From NCBI GenBank assembly GCA_020051155.1, contig JAGVJK010000010.1:1-64000 (forward strand): a DNA stretch of 64,000 nt, given 5' to 3'. The notes under the pieces are model-generated. The model did no database searches. It saw nothing but the letters and a program-made list of their open reading frames with translations, and had not been told where the DNA came from. The position numbers and the translations under genes are program-made. Positions 46,375-57,213 of the stretch are shown here, one piece after another; position 1 is the first letter of the stretch, and every line of letters starts with the position of its first letter. Source of the stretch: Gammaproteobacteria bacterium. GTDB lineage: Bacteria; Pseudomonadota; Gammaproteobacteria; UBA1113.

Positions 46375-47553
46375 TTATGTGGTTATTCCTCTCTGCTCTA
46401 CCATATCCCGCAAAATCTGCGCGGTTTTGTGATGGCTATTTTGTTTTAATTCTTTTTGCAATTCTGTGAAAGCCTCTAGCATCGCTTGCGGATCTCGTTT
46501 CAGCATCGCCATTAACTCCATGGCTAATCGAGTAGGCGTGGCTTGGTTTTGCATAAATTCGGGCACGATGTCTTTTTGCGTTAGAATATTGGGTAATGCA
46601 AAGCGACGAATACGAATCAATAAACGTCCTAAAAACGCAGAAATAGGCGACGCTTTATAGGCCATCACCATCGGGCATTGTAATAGTGCAGCTTCTAAAG
46701 TGGCTGTTCCCGATGTAATTAAAGCGACATCTGCAGCTTGTAAAACCTCTCGAGCGTACCCATGCAATAACATGATAGGTAACTCAGGATACGTCGTCAA
46801 TAATTGCTGGAATTGTTCATAGCAAGCTTCATTCACCAAGGGCACCACAAACTGTATTGCTGGATTTGCTTGATAACACAAACGCGCTGTTTCTAAAAAA
46901 ATGGGCGCCATGCGGGCAATTTCGCCATGACGACTGCCCGGTAATAATGCGATAGTTTGTTGTAAGGTTGGAGGCTCTACATCCGCAACGGCTGGAGCAA
47001 GCTTCAAAGGCTGACGTTCACGAGTCGATTGAATTTCATCAGCCAAGGGATGGCCCACGTAATAAGCTTTCACACCCGCCTCATCATACAAAGGCTTTTC
47101 AAAAGCAAACAGTGTCAACATGCAATCACATGCCTGACGAATAGTGTTAATCCGCCCTGCACGCCACGCCCAAATACTAGGGCTAACATAATGAACGGTC
47201 TTAATACCACACTGCTTTAATTTTTTTTCTAAGGGTAAATTAAAATCCGGCGCATCCACACCGATAAATAATGTGGGTGGTGCTTGCTTAAAATATTCAA
47301 CTAATTGTCGTCGAATTTTTAGAATGCGGAATAATTGATAAGAGAGTAATTCTACCAAGCCCATAACCGCCAATTGGTCCATGTCAAACAAGGCTTCACA
47401 ACCAGCAGCGATCATCTTTGGACCTGCGACTCCGACAAAACGCGCATCAGGATAGATTTTTTTTAACTCGAGAATAATACCCGCAGCTAATTGATCACCG
47501 GAGGGTTCTCCCGCCACCATCGCAAAGACAAAAGGAGTGGTGTGCGTCTTCAT
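46375..47553 (-). CDS. lpxB: Lipid-A-disaccharide synthase
   Basis: Joins lipid X to UDP-2,3-diacylglucosamine to give the lipid A disaccharide, at the inner face of the inner membrane. 392 residues of the GT19 family: AGEPSGDQLAAGII at the start, FVGVAGPKMIAAG, IGVDAPDFNLPLEKKLK, HYVSPSIWAWRAGRI, ALLPGSRHGEI and TSGTATLEAALLQCPMVMAYK. Nine bases after lpxA. Confidence 0.96.
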   Translation of the reverse strand: MKTHTTPFVFAMVAGEPSGDQLAAGIILELKKIYPDARFVGVAGPKMIAAGCEALFDMDQLAVMGLVELLSYQLFRILKIRRQLVEYFKQAPPTLFIGVDAPDFNLPLEKKLKQCGIKTVHYVSPSIWAWRAGRINTIRQACDCMLTLFAFEKPLYDEAGVKAYYVGHPLADEIQSTRERQPLKLAPAVADVEPPTLQQTIALLPGSRHGEIARMAPIFLETARLCYQANPAIQFVVPLVNEACYEQFQQLLTTYPELPIMLLHGYAREVLQAADVALITSGTATLEAALLQCPMVMAYKASPISAFLGRLLIRIRRFALPNILTQKDIVPEFMQNQATPTRLAMELMAMLKRDPQAMLEAFTELQKELKQNSHHKTAQILRDMVEQRGITT

Positions 47554-47562
47554 CTCAAGCGC

Positions 47563-48366
47563 TTAAAGCACAACGGCCGATTCATCCAACTCACGTTCTC
47601 TGGCGATGCCCCGTTCAGAGTCACGTAAACCTTCAATCATTAAATTCACTGCTGGAAATTCCTGCGCGATTTGTTCCAATTGAGGGATCGCTTGTTGCAC
47701 AGTGAGGCCTTGGCGGAAAATGATTTTGTAAGCACGTTTAATCGCCATGGTTTCTTCGCTGGTAAAATTACGACGTCTCAAACCAACGCTATTAAGACCT
47801 TTAGGTTTCGCTGGATCGCCATACACTAATAAGTAAGGTAATACATCTTGCACAACCATCGCAGTATGAGCAATGTAGGCATGATCACCTACCACAACAA
47901 ATTGATGTACTGCGGCAAAACCCGCTAAGCCGACATGATTTTTAATCGTTACATGACCTGACAAGGCAGAATTATTCGCAAAAATATTATGATCGCCGAT
48001 CAAGCAATCATGGGCAATGTGAACATAGTTCATGAATAAGTTGTGGTTGCCGATGCGTGTCAAACCACCACCCACTGTGGTACCACGATGAATCGTACAA
48101 AATTCTCGAATAATATTATTGTCGCCAATCACAAGTCGTGATTCTTCACCGTGAAATTTCAAATCCTGTGGCACTTCACCAACAGAGCTATATTGAAAAA
48201 TTTGATTATTGCGGCCAATCTGTGTTGGGCCCTTAATCACTGCATGAGATCCAATCTGCGTGCCATCACCAATTTCCACACCTGGACCAATCAATGTCCA
48301 AGGACCAATACTCACGTCACGGCCAATCACCGCAGATGGATCTATTATTGCTGTTTTATCAATCAC
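47563..48366 (-). CDS. lpxA: UDP-N-acetylglucosamine O-acyltransferase
   Basis: First step of lipid A synthesis: transfers 3-hydroxyacyl from ACP to UDP-GlcNAc. A left-handed beta-helix of hexapeptides ([LIV]GxxxxI) fills residues ~10-190; the catalytic His is in [14 protein letters not shown] helical C-terminus follows. I choose GTG 48366 ([15 protein letters not shown], matching MIDKSAxxHPTAxx in relatives), overlapping the fabZ stop; a longer frame from 48417 lies inside fabZ. 267 residues, normal length. Confidence 0.95.
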   Translation of the reverse strand: MIDKTAIIDPSAVIGRDVSIGPWTLIGPGVEIGDGTQIGSHAVIKGPTQIGRNNQIFQYSSVGEVPQDLKFHGEESRLVIGDNNIIREFCTIHRGTTVGGGLTRIGNHNLFMNYVHIAHDCLIGDHNIFANNSALSGHVTIKNHVGLAGFAAVHQFVVVGDHAYIAHTAMVVQDVLPYLLVYGDPAKPKGLNSVGLRRRNFTSEETMAIKRAYKIIFRQGLTVQQAIPQLEQIAQEFPAVNLMIEGLRDSERGIARERELDESAVVL

Positions 48367-48820
48367 TCTCTGAACCTTTTCTGATACATAACCATTCAGC
48401 TGTACAAGCGACTTCATCTCCTACAGAAGCTTGCCCCCTTACTTTAACGACATCACGTCTTGCTCTCAAAACTTCGACATCTAAAATCAATTGGTCGCCT
48501 GGTTCAACAATGCGTTTGAAACGAGCATTATCGATGGCTGCAAAATAAAAAATATTTTCGGAAGTTGTCGGATCATCACCGGTAGTGATAAACGCTAAAA
48601 TACCAGAGGCTTGCGCCATAGCTTCCAAAATGAGAACACCCGGCATCACTGGACGTTGCGGAAAATGCCCTGTAAAAAAGGGTTCATTGATCGTCACATT
48701 TTTAATGGCTTTGATCCATTTTCCTATTTCATAATCAATGACTCGATCGACCAATAAGAATGGAAACCGATGCGGCAAATACCCTTGTATCTCGGAAATA
48801 TTGACGATCTTCTTATTCAT
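48359..48820 (-). CDS. fabZ: 3-hydroxyacyl-ACP dehydratase
   Basis: Dehydrates 3-hydroxyacyl-ACP in fatty-acid elongation and competes with LpxA/LpxD for the substrate. Hot-dog fold of 153 residues: [13 protein letters not shown] with the active His, [23 protein letters not shown] with the active Glu, and [14 protein letters not shown] 48820 begins one base after the lpxD stop; a TTG at 48829 is possible. It overlaps lpxA by eight bases. Confidence 0.96.
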   Translation of the reverse strand: MNKKIVNISEIQGYLPHRFPFLLVDRVIDYEIGKWIKAIKNVTINEPFFTGHFPQRPVMPGVLILEAMAQASGILAFITTGDDPTTSENIFYFAAIDNARFKRIVEPGDQLILDVEVLRARRDVVKVRGQASVGDEVACTAEWLCIRKGSESD

Positions 48821-48821
48821 A

Positions 48822-49886
48822 CTACTCAAAACATCCTTCTTCTAACTCTTTTTTCATGTTTTTTTCTACGTCGGCCAATCGCTGAGCCATGTCGTCCAAT
48901 TGTTTAAATCGCACTGCATTTTTCAGCCAAGAACGATGAGACTCTACGGTGGTCCCTGAGGAATAAATCCCTGGTTTGGAAATGGATTTACTAACTTTGG
49001 TCATGCCAGTAATCACCGTTCCATCCACCAATTCAATATGACCCGCAATTCCCACCATACCGGAAATAATACAATGTTTACCGATCTTTGCGCTGCCAGA
49101 AACACCAGTACAAGCAGCCATCGCCGTATGTTCGCCGATCACCACATTGTGGCCAATTTGAATTTGATTATCTAATTTAGCACCGCGGCCAATAATGGTG
49201 TTTTCTAAAGCGCCACGATCAATTGTTGTATTTGCGCCAATCTCTACATGATCATGAATTTCGACGGTGCCTAATTGTGGAATCTTAACCCATACACCTT
49301 TTGGATCACGAGCCATACCAAATCCATCAGAACCAATCACTGCACCTGCGTGAATCATCACGTGATGACCGATCTGCACATCATGGTAAAGGGAAACATT
49401 GGGATATAACACACAATGATCACCAATACTAACGCGATCACCCACGACAACACCGGGGTGCAATACAGTATGTTCTCCCACAGTAACACCATCGCCCAAT
49501 ACCACGCGAGGACCAATGGCAGCCGTGGCAGCAATGACGCACCCTTCTCCCACAACCACAGTCGGATCAATACCAGCTGAACGTTGTGTGCTCGGGGCAA
49601 ATAACTGAGCTGCTTTCGCATACCCCATATAAGGATCCGCCAATACCAAGGCATTCACTGGGCACAAAGCCGCATGTTCTTGTGAACAAATCACCGCAGC
49701 TGCTTTCGTTGCTGCAAGATATTTTGTGTATTTACTATTATTTAAAAAACTAATTTGATCTTGGTCCGCGCCCCCCAATGTAGCAAGGCCACGGACAACA
49801 ATGTCACCGTGGCCTTGCAGAGTAGCGCCAATATGCTGAGCAATCTCTGCTAATGTATATTGCCGTTTTTTCACGTCACTACCCAC
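48822..49886 (-). CDS. lpxD: UDP-3-O-(3-hydroxyacyl)glucosamine N-acyltransferase
   Basis: Third step of lipid A synthesis. 354 residues: N-terminal uridine-binding domain ([29 protein letters not shown]), the left-handed beta-helix (~100-310) with the catalytic His in [13 protein letters not shown], and a C-terminal helix. [12 protein letters not shown] is diagnostic. The GTG start at 49886 overlaps the last base of the skp stop; a GTG at 49874 is an alternative. The extended acidic C-terminus ([16 protein letters not shown]) is helical. Confidence 0.95.
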   Translation of the reverse strand: MGSDVKKRQYTLAEIAQHIGATLQGHGDIVVRGLATLGGADQDQISFLNNSKYTKYLAATKAAAVICSQEHAALCPVNALVLADPYMGYAKAAQLFAPSTQRSAGIDPTVVVGEGCVIAATAAIGPRVVLGDGVTVGEHTVLHPGVVVGDRVSIGDHCVLYPNVSLYHDVQIGHHVMIHAGAVIGSDGFGMARDPKGVWVKIPQLGTVEIHDHVEIGANTTIDRGALENTIIGRGAKLDNQIQIGHNVVIGEHTAMAACTGVSGSAKIGKHCIISGMVGIAGHIELVDGTVITGMTKVSKSISKPGIYSSGTTVESHRSWLKNAVRFKQLDDMAQRLADVEKNMKKELEEGCFE

Positions 49887-50443
49887 TAACCTTGAGATTT
49901 TGCATCTTTTAATTGCGCCATCACTTCCGGCGTAATATCGACTTTATCGCTAGCGAAAGCGACATTATCTCGTTGTAAAATCAAATCATAATGCTTTTTG
50001 CTAGAGATATCTTTCACGATAGCATCGATTTGTTTTAAGGTTGCGCCCATCACTTGGTTTTGCGCCAAGCGGGCTGCTCGTACATATTCTTCTTGCATGC
50101 TTTGCAATTCTCGTTGCTCATCCAGCACTTTCATTTGCAAATCATCCGCATCCGCTTGCTTCATGACCGCTTTATCACGTTTTAATTTTTCTTGATCCGC
50201 TGCTAACTGCTTCTGAGCACTAGCAATTTTGTCTTGACGCTCTTTAAATTTTGCTTTGAGCTTGTCGACTGCGACTTTAACTTGAGGAGATTCTTGCAGG
50301 ACCTTACCTACATCTAGAACCCCAATTTTAACAGAGCCATCCACCGCGGCTGGAGCCGGCGCTGGCGTAGTATCTGCTGCAAAAGCCGTAGCACCCACCG
50401 CAATTAAAGCGGCACCGAACATCATAGAGATAGTTTTTTTCAT
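49886..50443 (-). CDS. skp: Periplasmic chaperone Skp/OmpH
   Basis: Holds unfolded outer-membrane proteins in the periplasm for delivery to BamA. 185 residues: signal peptide (MKKTISMMFGAALIAVGATAFA, cut after AFA), Ala/Pro linker, IGVLDVGKVLQESPQVK and a long coiled coil (~60-150) forming the tentacles. The usual bamA-skp-lpxD order is kept. Confidence 0.94.
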   Translation of the reverse strand: MKKTISMMFGAALIAVGATAFAADTTPAPAPAAVDGSVKIGVLDVGKVLQESPQVKVAVDKLKAKFKERQDKIASAQKQLAADQEKLKRDKAVMKQADADDLQMKVLDEQRELQSMQEEYVRAARLAQNQVMGATLKQIDAIVKDISSKKHYDLILQRDNVAFASDKVDITPEVMAQLKDAKSQG

Positions 50444-50576
50444 TGCCTGAGGCTCCTTTATTCAATTGACCGGGTATTGTATATCAAAATAACACTCAAA
50501 AAAAGTTTTCTTTTTTTCTCGATTTTACCCTCCCCCTACGCTCTTCAAACCACAACTTTTCGGCTTTCCGTGAAAG

Positions 50577-52979
50577 TTACAAAGCCGTCGTTACAGTAAA
50601 CTGGAAGTTTTCTATATTATCGCCATGACGCGCATTCAATGGGCTTGCCAAGCTGAATTCCAGAGGTCCCATTGGCGACTGCCAATCTAGCGCTACACCC
50701 GCTGAAAAACGCAGAGGGCCAGAGCCAGTGGTGGTCTGAATACCGGTGGTGTTATAGACGTTACCAAAATCTACGAAGGTGCTGGTTCGGAAGCTATCGC
50801 CACTTAAAGGACGCGGCAAAATCAAGCTGGCAGAACCGGAAGCTAAGAAATTTGCACCCATGTTATTGTCATTGGAATCCTTAGGACCTAAAGAGTATGC
50901 ATAATACCCGCGGACCGAGCCTTGTACGCCAATACCACCCGCATTGTAATTTCTAAAAAAGGGATAATCTTCACCACCACTAAATGTGCCGCCATACCCA
51001 AGGTCTGTTCGCAGAGAAAAGATAAAGCCTTTAAACAACGGTTGATACCAGTGAGTTGTATAATCCAACGTATAGTATTCTAAATTATTCGGACCACCGC
51101 CAGGTAAGGCAATGGTTGCATTATAAGACTGCATAAAACCGCGTGTGGGTAAAATACCTCGGTCAAAGGAGCCAAAGGTCATCCCGCTCGTCAAAAGAAC
51201 ATTATAAAAACTTTGGGTGTCTTTGCGATATTTATTCACTAAATAAGCTGTTGTCTGACAATTGCCGACGGGGACTGGCCCAAAGGGCACCGGGCAGTTA
51301 GTACCATTGAAAAAATTCAATAATTCATCGGAAGGCTGATTCCCTAATTGTACCGATGTTAATTGGTAACCAATACCCAAGTTTAATGAACGATAAGGGG
51401 CAACTGGAATGGAGTAATTCATATTAACTCCATAGTTATTCATAATATACGTACTATATTTATTGTTCAGCTCGCCCGCGTCCATGGAGCTAGCGAATAA
51501 TCCAATACCGCGTCCAATGCCACTATCGGTATAGTACGGATTAAAATAATTAAAAGATAAGTCTGTTTGGGAATCCGTACGTCCAATATTCGCACTCACG
51601 GATTTTCCTGTTCCCAAAAAGTTTGGCTGACTATAGCCCGCATTCAATAATAACCCTTGTGCATCAGAATAACCGGCACCGGCTGTCAATGTCGCAGAAG
51701 GACGTTCTGTGACGTTAAAGTTCACATCGACTTGGTCATCGGAACCCGCGACTTTTTCATTGTTAACCGTCACACCTTTGACAAACCCTAATAAATTTAA
51801 GTTATGTTCAGAGTCTTGAATATTTTTCAAGGAGGCTTGCGCTGATTCCTGTTGTCGTAAGGCATTTCGCAATACATGGTCGAGTGTTTTCGTATTTCCA
51901 CTAAAAGTAATTTTCCGCACATAGTAACGATTATCTGGCGTCACAATAAAGGTCATGAAGACTGTCTTTGTGGCATCGTCAACATCGGGTACCGGTTCCA
52001 CTTTTGCGTAAACATAACCATAATTACCCAAGTAATTACCAATATTCGTGGTGGTCCGCGTAATGTATGCACGAGAAAAAATGTCGCCCTTTTTAATGAG
52101 AACAAATTTTTGTAATTCTGGTTCCGGTCGAATTAAATGACCCGCTAATTTATAACCGCTAATGGTATACTGACTACCCTCTGTTACATCTATCACAATG
52201 TAAACATGTCGCTTATCAGGGGTTAAAGTGACATGGGTGGAATTAATCTTAAACTTAATATAACCGCGATTTTGATAATAAGATTTTAATCCCTCTAAAT
52301 CTGCATCGAGTTTTTCACGGGAATATTGATCATCTTTGTAAAAGAATGATAACAAGTTAGTCGTTGATAATTTAAAGCCGCTTAACAACTCTTTCGTTTT
52401 AAAAGCATGGGCACCAATGATGCGAATCTGTTTGATGGTAGCTGCCGGCCCTTCTGAAATAGAGATATGAATACTGACACGGTTTTCACTTTGCGGTGTG
52501 ACAGTGGTATTAACTTTCGCATTATAATTCCCTCGATCATAATATTGATTGATGAGAGACTGTTTGACCTGTTCTAACACAGATTGATTGTAAACCAATC
52601 CCTGTGCCATCCCTACACCTTTTAAGACTTTCAATAAATCTTTGGTAGGGATGCTTTTGTTACCTGAAACGGTTAAAGCACCCACAGTGGGGCTTTCTTC
52701 TACTTTGATAAGTAAGGTATTGCCTTGTCGATCGACATCGATATCACTGAAAAAGCCGGTATCATAGAGCGCCTTTAAAATACCGCTGGTTTCCTCAGTA
52801 TTGAGGGTTTGTCCCACGCGCACAGGTAAATAATTGAGGACCGTACCGCGTTTTATACGTTTTAATCCATCAATTTGAATTTTTTCCACGACAAAGGAAC
52901 TTGCCAACGTTGTCAAAGACAAACTTAAGGCCGCCAATGCAATCCCTATCATGATGACTAACTTTTTATTTTTTTTCAT
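50577..52979 (-). CDS. bamA: Outer-membrane protein assembly factor
   Basis: Core of the BAM complex that folds beta-barrels into the outer membrane. 800 residues: signal peptide (to about residue 27), five POTRA domains (~28-425; first FVVEKIQIDGLKRIKRGTVLNYLPV), and a 16-strand barrel with the lid-lock motif VRGYYAYS (VRGF/Y type). The C-terminal signature strand ends in FQFTVTTAL, with Leu rather than the common Phe or Trp as last residue. Three bases after rseP. Confidence 0.96.
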   Translation of the reverse strand: MKKNKKLVIMIGIALAALSLSLTTLASSFVVEKIQIDGLKRIKRGTVLNYLPVRVGQTLNTEETSGILKALYDTGFFSDIDVDRQGNTLLIKVEESPTVGALTVSGNKSIPTKDLLKVLKGVGMAQGLVYNQSVLEQVKQSLINQYYDRGNYNAKVNTTVTPQSENRVSIHISISEGPAATIKQIRIIGAHAFKTKELLSGFKLSTTNLLSFFYKDDQYSREKLDADLEGLKSYYQNRGYIKFKINSTHVTLTPDKRHVYIVIDVTEGSQYTISGYKLAGHLIRPEPELQKFVLIKKGDIFSRAYITRTTTNIGNYLGNYGYVYAKVEPVPDVDDATKTVFMTFIVTPDNRYYVRKITFSGNTKTLDHVLRNALRQQESAQASLKNIQDSEHNLNLLGFVKGVTVNNEKVAGSDDQVDVNFNVTERPSATLTAGAGYSDAQGLLLNAGYSQPNFLGTGKSVSANIGRTDSQTDLSFNYFNPYYTDSGIGRGIGLFASSMDAGELNNKYSTYIMNNYGVNMNYSIPVAPYRSLNLGIGYQLTSVQLGNQPSDELLNFFNGTNCPVPFGPVPVGNCQTTAYLVNKYRKDTQSFYNVLLTSGMTFGSFDRGILPTRGFMQSYNATIALPGGGPNNLEYYTLDYTTHWYQPLFKGFIFSLRTDLGYGGTFSGGEDYPFFRNYNAGGIGVQGSVRGYYAYSLGPKDSNDNNMGANFLASGSASLILPRPLSGDSFRTSTFVDFGNVYNTTGIQTTTGSGPLRFSAGVALDWQSPMGPLEFSLASPLNARHGDNIENFQFTVTTAL

Positions 52980-52982
52980 TCT

Positions 52983-54338
52983 CTATAGTCGTGTAATATC
53001 GTTATAGATGGCGAGAGACAGTACATAAAATAACAATAGACTGCCAAACGCTAACCCAATTCCTTGTACTCGCTTTGAAACGGGTTTCCCACTTAACCAT
53101 TCGATGAGGCAATACAATAATTGCCCGCCATCAAGTATGGGTATCGGCAAGAGATTAATAATCCCTAAACTAATACTCACTAGCGCTAAAAAACTTAGGT
53201 AATAACTCACACCCATTTGAGCAGACACTCCCGCTCCTTGGGCAATGCCGATAGGTCCGCTCAAACTTTTGCTAGACACATGGCCCATCACCATGTTGGC
53301 CAACATCTTACACGTCAAAGAAGAGATTTGCCACGTTTTTTTAACACCATGTTGCAAAGCTTGCCATGGATTTTGTTGTTCAATACGAATGAACTTCTTT
53401 GGCCAAGGTTCAGCGCGAAAAAAAATGCCTAAATAACCAACGGTTTTATCTTTTGCTGCAGTTTGCGCACTCACTAACACGCGTCGTGTTTGTAATTGAT
53501 TTGCGCGTAATAGTGTCAGCGTTAGGGTCTCATTAGGATGGGCAGAAATTTTAGCCGCTACCTCTCGTGCATTTGCAACAGGTTCTTTACCAACTTTGAT
53601 AATGTGATCACCTTTCAACAAACCTGCTTTCGCTGCAGGTCCTGCTTTAGCAAGCTCAGCAATAATGGCGGGCGCCACAGGCATATAAGGGATGATACCA
53701 AGTGACTCTAATAAATCTCCCCCCTCGCCACGATATGCCCATTGTTGTAGTGGTAGAACATGTGTTTGTTTTTTTAACGATGTGGTGTCTTGTGTTGTCA
53801 TTTGTACTTGCCGCGTCGTACCAACATAAGGTAACAAAGCCATTTGTACCGATTCCCATGACAATGTGGAGTTGCCATCCACAGCAATAACTTCTTGCAA
53901 AGGTTTTAAACCTGCCGTTGCGGCAATAGACGTGGGAGGCACGGCGCCAATCACCGGTGCGACACTTTTAATGCCTATCATAAATACCAAGCAATAAACC
54001 AGTGCGGCAAAAATAAGATTGAATAAGGGGCCGGCGATGATAACTAAAACTCGTCGCCAAAGTGCAGCCCGCTGAAAAGGGATACCCGCCATTGGCTGCT
54101 CATCTTCAACCTCTTCATCTTGCATTTTGACGTAGCCACCGAGGGGAATCCACGCCACGCTGTATTCTGTTCCGCGTCGATCTCGTAATGAAAAAAGTGG
54201 TCGTCCAAAGCCAATGGAAAAACGCAGCACTTTAATTCCCATCCAACGCGCAACCAGAAAATGTCCTGCTTCATGAATTGCGACTAGGATAGTCAGCGTC
54301 ACTAAGAAACTAGCGACCGCCCACACGATCAACATCAT
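52983..54338 (-). CDS. rseP: Site-2 protease RseP (PDZ zinc metalloprotease)
   Basis: An inner-membrane protease that cuts anti-sigma factors and remnant signal peptides inside the membrane. 451 residues: zinc site H22-E23-x-x-H26 in AIHEAGHFLVARWMG, two PDZ domains (~115-190, ~215-300), and the third ligand in LLPIPILDGGQLLYCLIEW. The start overlaps the cdsA stop (TAATG). It lies between cdsA and bamA as in E. coli. Confidence 0.96.
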   Translation of the reverse strand: MMLIVWAVASFLVTLTILVAIHEAGHFLVARWMGIKVLRFSIGFGRPLFSLRDRRGTEYSVAWIPLGGYVKMQDEEVEDEQPMAGIPFQRAALWRRVLVIIAGPLFNLIFAALVYCLVFMIGIKSVAPVIGAVPPTSIAATAGLKPLQEVIAVDGNSTLSWESVQMALLPYVGTTRQVQMTTQDTTSLKKQTHVLPLQQWAYRGEGGDLLESLGIIPYMPVAPAIIAELAKAGPAAKAGLLKGDHIIKVGKEPVANAREVAAKISAHPNETLTLTLLRANQLQTRRVLVSAQTAAKDKTVGYLGIFFRAEPWPKKFIRIEQQNPWQALQHGVKKTWQISSLTCKMLANMVMGHVSSKSLSGPIGIAQGAGVSAQMGVSYYLSFLALVSISLGIINLLPIPILDGGQLLYCLIEWLSGKPVSKRVQGIGLAFGSLLLFYVLSLAIYNDITRL

Positions 54339-55159
54339 TAAAAAGGCAATCCATGTAATTCAATAAGCGTAATCATTAACGCGTACACTGGAGCCACTGC
54401 CGTTAAGCTATCAATGCGATCTAAAATACCACCATGGCCTGGCAAAATGGTGCCGCTGTCTTTCACATTTTGGTAACGCTTAAACATGCTTTCCACTAAA
54501 TCACCGAGCACTGCAACTACCGCTGTCACTAAACTAATAACCAAGACTAACATCGCATGGTGCAAAGATAAGTGAAAACTCATAATAATACCGACGTCCA
54601 CCAATCCCACAATTACAAAACCACCATACAAGCCTTGCACTGTTTTTTTAGGACTAATAACCGGTGCGAAATGTGTTTTGCCCCAACAACGCCCAGTGAA
54701 GTAAGAACCAGAATCCATCGCCCAAATAATCAATAGCATGAATAACACATACCAAGGACCTAAATTTGCAAACTCTGATTGCAAACTGGTAAGGGCCACC
54801 CAGGTGGGCACTAAGATCAATAATCCAATCCCGTAGCGCACACCTCTGTATCGCCAAAATCCTTCACCTCGTGGATAAAACAACAACCAAAGGCTAGCAA
54901 ACATCCACCACAGAGTACCAATCATCAAAACCCAAATAAAGGGGACTTGATTCGCAATGATCAGCGCGATGACCACAACACACAAATAAACTATATTCTG
55001 CCAGGATTGTTGCAAGCCGCATAGGCGCCCCCATTCCCAGGCACCCAACAAAATCACGCCAGCACAGGCAAGGCTAAATGCTGTTTGGGAAAATAAAAAA
55101 ATGGCGACAATGACGAGGGGAATTAACACCATTGCTGTTAAAATTCGATATTTTAGCAT
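54338..55159 (-). CDS. cdsA: Phosphatidate cytidylyltransferase
   Basis: Makes CDP-diacylglycerol, precursor of all phospholipids. A 273-residue membrane protein with about eight helices and the CDP-DAG synthase signature SPKKTVQGLYGG...GDLVESMFKRYQNVKDSGTILPGHGGILDRIDSL. I start at ATG 55159 (MLKYRILTAMVL), one base after the uppS stop, with AGGAAGAGTAGG as ribosome-binding site; a frame from 55231 lies inside uppS. Confidence 0.95.
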   Translation of the reverse strand: MLKYRILTAMVLIPLVIVAIFLFSQTAFSLACAGVILLGAWEWGRLCGLQQSWQNIVYLCVVVIALIIANQVPFIWVLMIGTLWWMFASLWLLFYPRGEGFWRYRGVRYGIGLLILVPTWVALTSLQSEFANLGPWYVLFMLLIIWAMDSGSYFTGRCWGKTHFAPVISPKKTVQGLYGGFVIVGLVDVGIIMSFHLSLHHAMLVLVISLVTAVVAVLGDLVESMFKRYQNVKDSGTILPGHGGILDRIDSLTAVAPVYALMITLIELHGLPF

Positions 55160-55160
55160 C

Positions 55161-55889
55161 CTACTCTTCCTCTTGTTCCAGAAAACCACCAAACCTTCGA
55201 TCTCGCTGCTGATAACTAGCAATCGCTTCATCTAAGGATTGCTCTGTAAAATCAGGCCAAAGAACGTCTGTAAAATATAACTCTGTATAAGATAACTGCC
55301 AGAGATAAAAATTACTAATGCGCGTCATGCCGCTAGTACGAATTAATAAATCTGGGGCGGGTAAATCTTGAGTAATTAAGTGCTGCTCAAACAAAGTTTC
55401 GTTGATATCTTCAACACATAACTCTCCCGCTTGCACCGCTGTCGCCATGGATTTTGCGGCTTGTATGATGTCCCAACGTCCACCGTAATTCGTTGCGATC
55501 ACTAGCGTTAAACCGGTATTTTCCTGCGTCAACGCTTCTGCTGCTTGGATTCCTTGTTGCAACGATGGATTTAATTGTTCGCGATCACCAATAAAACGCA
55601 ATTTAACATTTTTTTGATGGAGATCTTCGATATAGCGTTCTAAGGCTAACAGAAACAAGCCCATTAAATCGTTGACTTCTGATGATGGGCGCTTCCAGTT
55701 TTCACTGCTAAAGGCAAAAATGGAAAGTACTTCAATGCCACGTTCAGCACAAGCTTTTACAATACGATGACAACTATCGACGCCAGCTTTATGACCGGAA
55801 AATCGCGGCAGCTGACGCTGCTGGGCCCACCGCCCATTGCCGTCCATGATAATAGCAATGTGTCTCGGCAAGGATGCTTCGCAAACCAC
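55161..55889 (-). CDS. uppS: Undecaprenyl diphosphate synthase
   Basis: Builds the C55 lipid carrier for peptidoglycan and O-antigen. 242 residues, cis-prenyltransferase signature IAIIMDGNGRWAQQR (catalytic Asp 16), FSSENWKRP, and the C-terminal DLLIRTSGMTRISNFYLWQLSYTELYF. The GTG start shares one base with the frr stop. In E. coli dxr stands between frr and uppS; here it is missing. Confidence 0.96.
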   Translation of the reverse strand: MVCEASLPRHIAIIMDGNGRWAQQRQLPRFSGHKAGVDSCHRIVKACAERGIEVLSIFAFSSENWKRPSSEVNDLMGLFLLALERYIEDLHQKNVKLRFIGDREQLNPSLQQGIQAAEALTQENTGLTLVIATNYGGRWDIIQAAKSMATAVQAGELCVEDINETLFEQHLITQDLPAPDLLIRTSGMTRISNFYLWQLSYTELYFTDVLWPDFTEQSLDEAIASYQQRDRRFGGFLEQEEE

Positions 55890-56446
55890 TAAACCTCCAT
55901 CAAGTCCGCTTCTTTGACTTCTAACGCATGGTCTACTTCTTTGATAAATTTATCCGTTAACTGTTGAATTTTGTCTTGCGCGCGTCGCTCATCATCTTCA
56001 CTGATTTTTTTTGCTTTCAATAAATCTTTCAAATGAGCATTGGCATCACGCCGCACGTTACGCACTGACACTTTAGCCTGTTCACCACTGGCTTTTACCA
56101 ATTTGATTAAACTTTTTCGACGCTCTTCTGTCAACGCTGGCAATGGCACGCGGATGGTTTCACCCACACTGGCTGGATTTAAACCTAAACCCGCAGTAAT
56201 AATTGCTTTTTCAATGGCTGAAATAAGACTGCGCTCCCAAGGTGTGACGATGAGCGTGCGGGCATCACCCACATTAATCGCAGCAACTTGGTTTAAGGGT
56301 GTTGGATTACCATAATAAACCACCATCACACTGTCTAATAAACTAGGATGGGCACGTCCCGTACGAATTTTCGCAAGCTCTGAGTGTAATGACTCAATCG
56401 CTTTTTTCATTTTAACTTCAGATTCTCGATAATTTTCATCAATCAT
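55889..56446 (-). CDS. frr: Ribosome recycling factor
   Basis: Splits post-termination ribosomes together with EF-G. 185 residues, the standard length: [79 protein letters not shown]. 35 bases after pyrH, in the conserved rpsB-tsf-pyrH-frr operon. Confidence 0.97.
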   Translation of the reverse strand: MIDENYRESEVKMKKAIESLHSELAKIRTGRAHPSLLDSVMVVYYGNPTPLNQVAAINVGDARTLIVTPWERSLISAIEKAIITAGLGLNPASVGETIRVPLPALTEERRKSLIKLVKASGEQAKVSVRNVRRDANAHLKDLLKAKKISEDDERRAQDKIQQLTDKFIKEVDHALEVKEADLMEV

Positions 56447-56481
56447 GTCGTTAATTCCTTCTCTCTGTGGTGCTTGAGGGT

Positions 56482-57210
56482 TCAGCTAGTAATGATCGTT
56501 CCTTTTTCCAAGGAGGTCACAACATCATATAACATGTTGTCATGATGAATATTAAAGACTCGCAACGGTAAGTTGTGATCACGACATAAACAAATAGCAG
56601 TTAAATCCATCACCGATAATTTTTTCAGTAACACTTCATCGTAGCTTAAATGCTGATAACGTTCTGCATTGGGATTTTTAAGGGGGTCTGCATCATAGAC
56701 GCCATCTACCTTTGTTGCTTTCAATACAACATCTGCGTCGATTTCAATGCCTCGTAAACTTGCTGCTGAGTCCGTAGTAAAAAAAGGATTACCGGTTCCC
56801 GCAGAAAAAATAACAACGCGGCCCGATTCTAAATGATAAATCGCTTTACGACGATCATAGGGATCCACCACGCCCGTCATAGTAATGGCAGACATAACAC
56901 GAGTGGGTACGTCGGCGCGCTCCAAGGCATCGCGCATAGCAATAGCATTCATAACCGTTGCTAACATCCCCATTTGGTCGCCCGATACACGACCTAGACC
57001 AGCTTCGGATAGGGTGGTACCCCGAAACAGATTACCACCACCGATCACTAACCCTACTTGCACACCCAAGCGATGAACTGCAACAATTTCTCTGGCTAAT
57101 CGATCTAACACTTTTGGATCGATCCCGAAATCTCGAGTTCCCATTAATACTTCACCACTCATTTTGAGTAGCACTCGTTTATAAATTGCTTGGGGTGCTT
57201 GTTTCATCAT
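56482..57210 (-). CDS. pyrH: Uridylate kinase
   Basis: Phosphorylates UMP to UDP in pyrimidine synthesis. 242 residues of the amino-acid-kinase fold: [81 protein letters not shown]. It starts three bases after the tsf stop (ATG at 57210 or 57207). Confidence 0.97.
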   Translation of the reverse strand: MMKQAPQAIYKRVLLKMSGEVLMGTRDFGIDPKVLDRLAREIVAVHRLGVQVGLVIGGGNLFRGTTLSEAGLGRVSGDQMGMLATVMNAIAMRDALERADVPTRVMSAITMTGVVDPYDRRKAIYHLESGRVVIFSAGTGNPFFTTDSAASLRGIEIDADVVLKATKVDGVYDADPLKNPNAERYQHLSYDEVLLKKLSVMDLTAICLCRDHNLPLRVFNIHHDNMLYDVVTSLEKGTIITS

Positions 57211-57213
57211 GAA

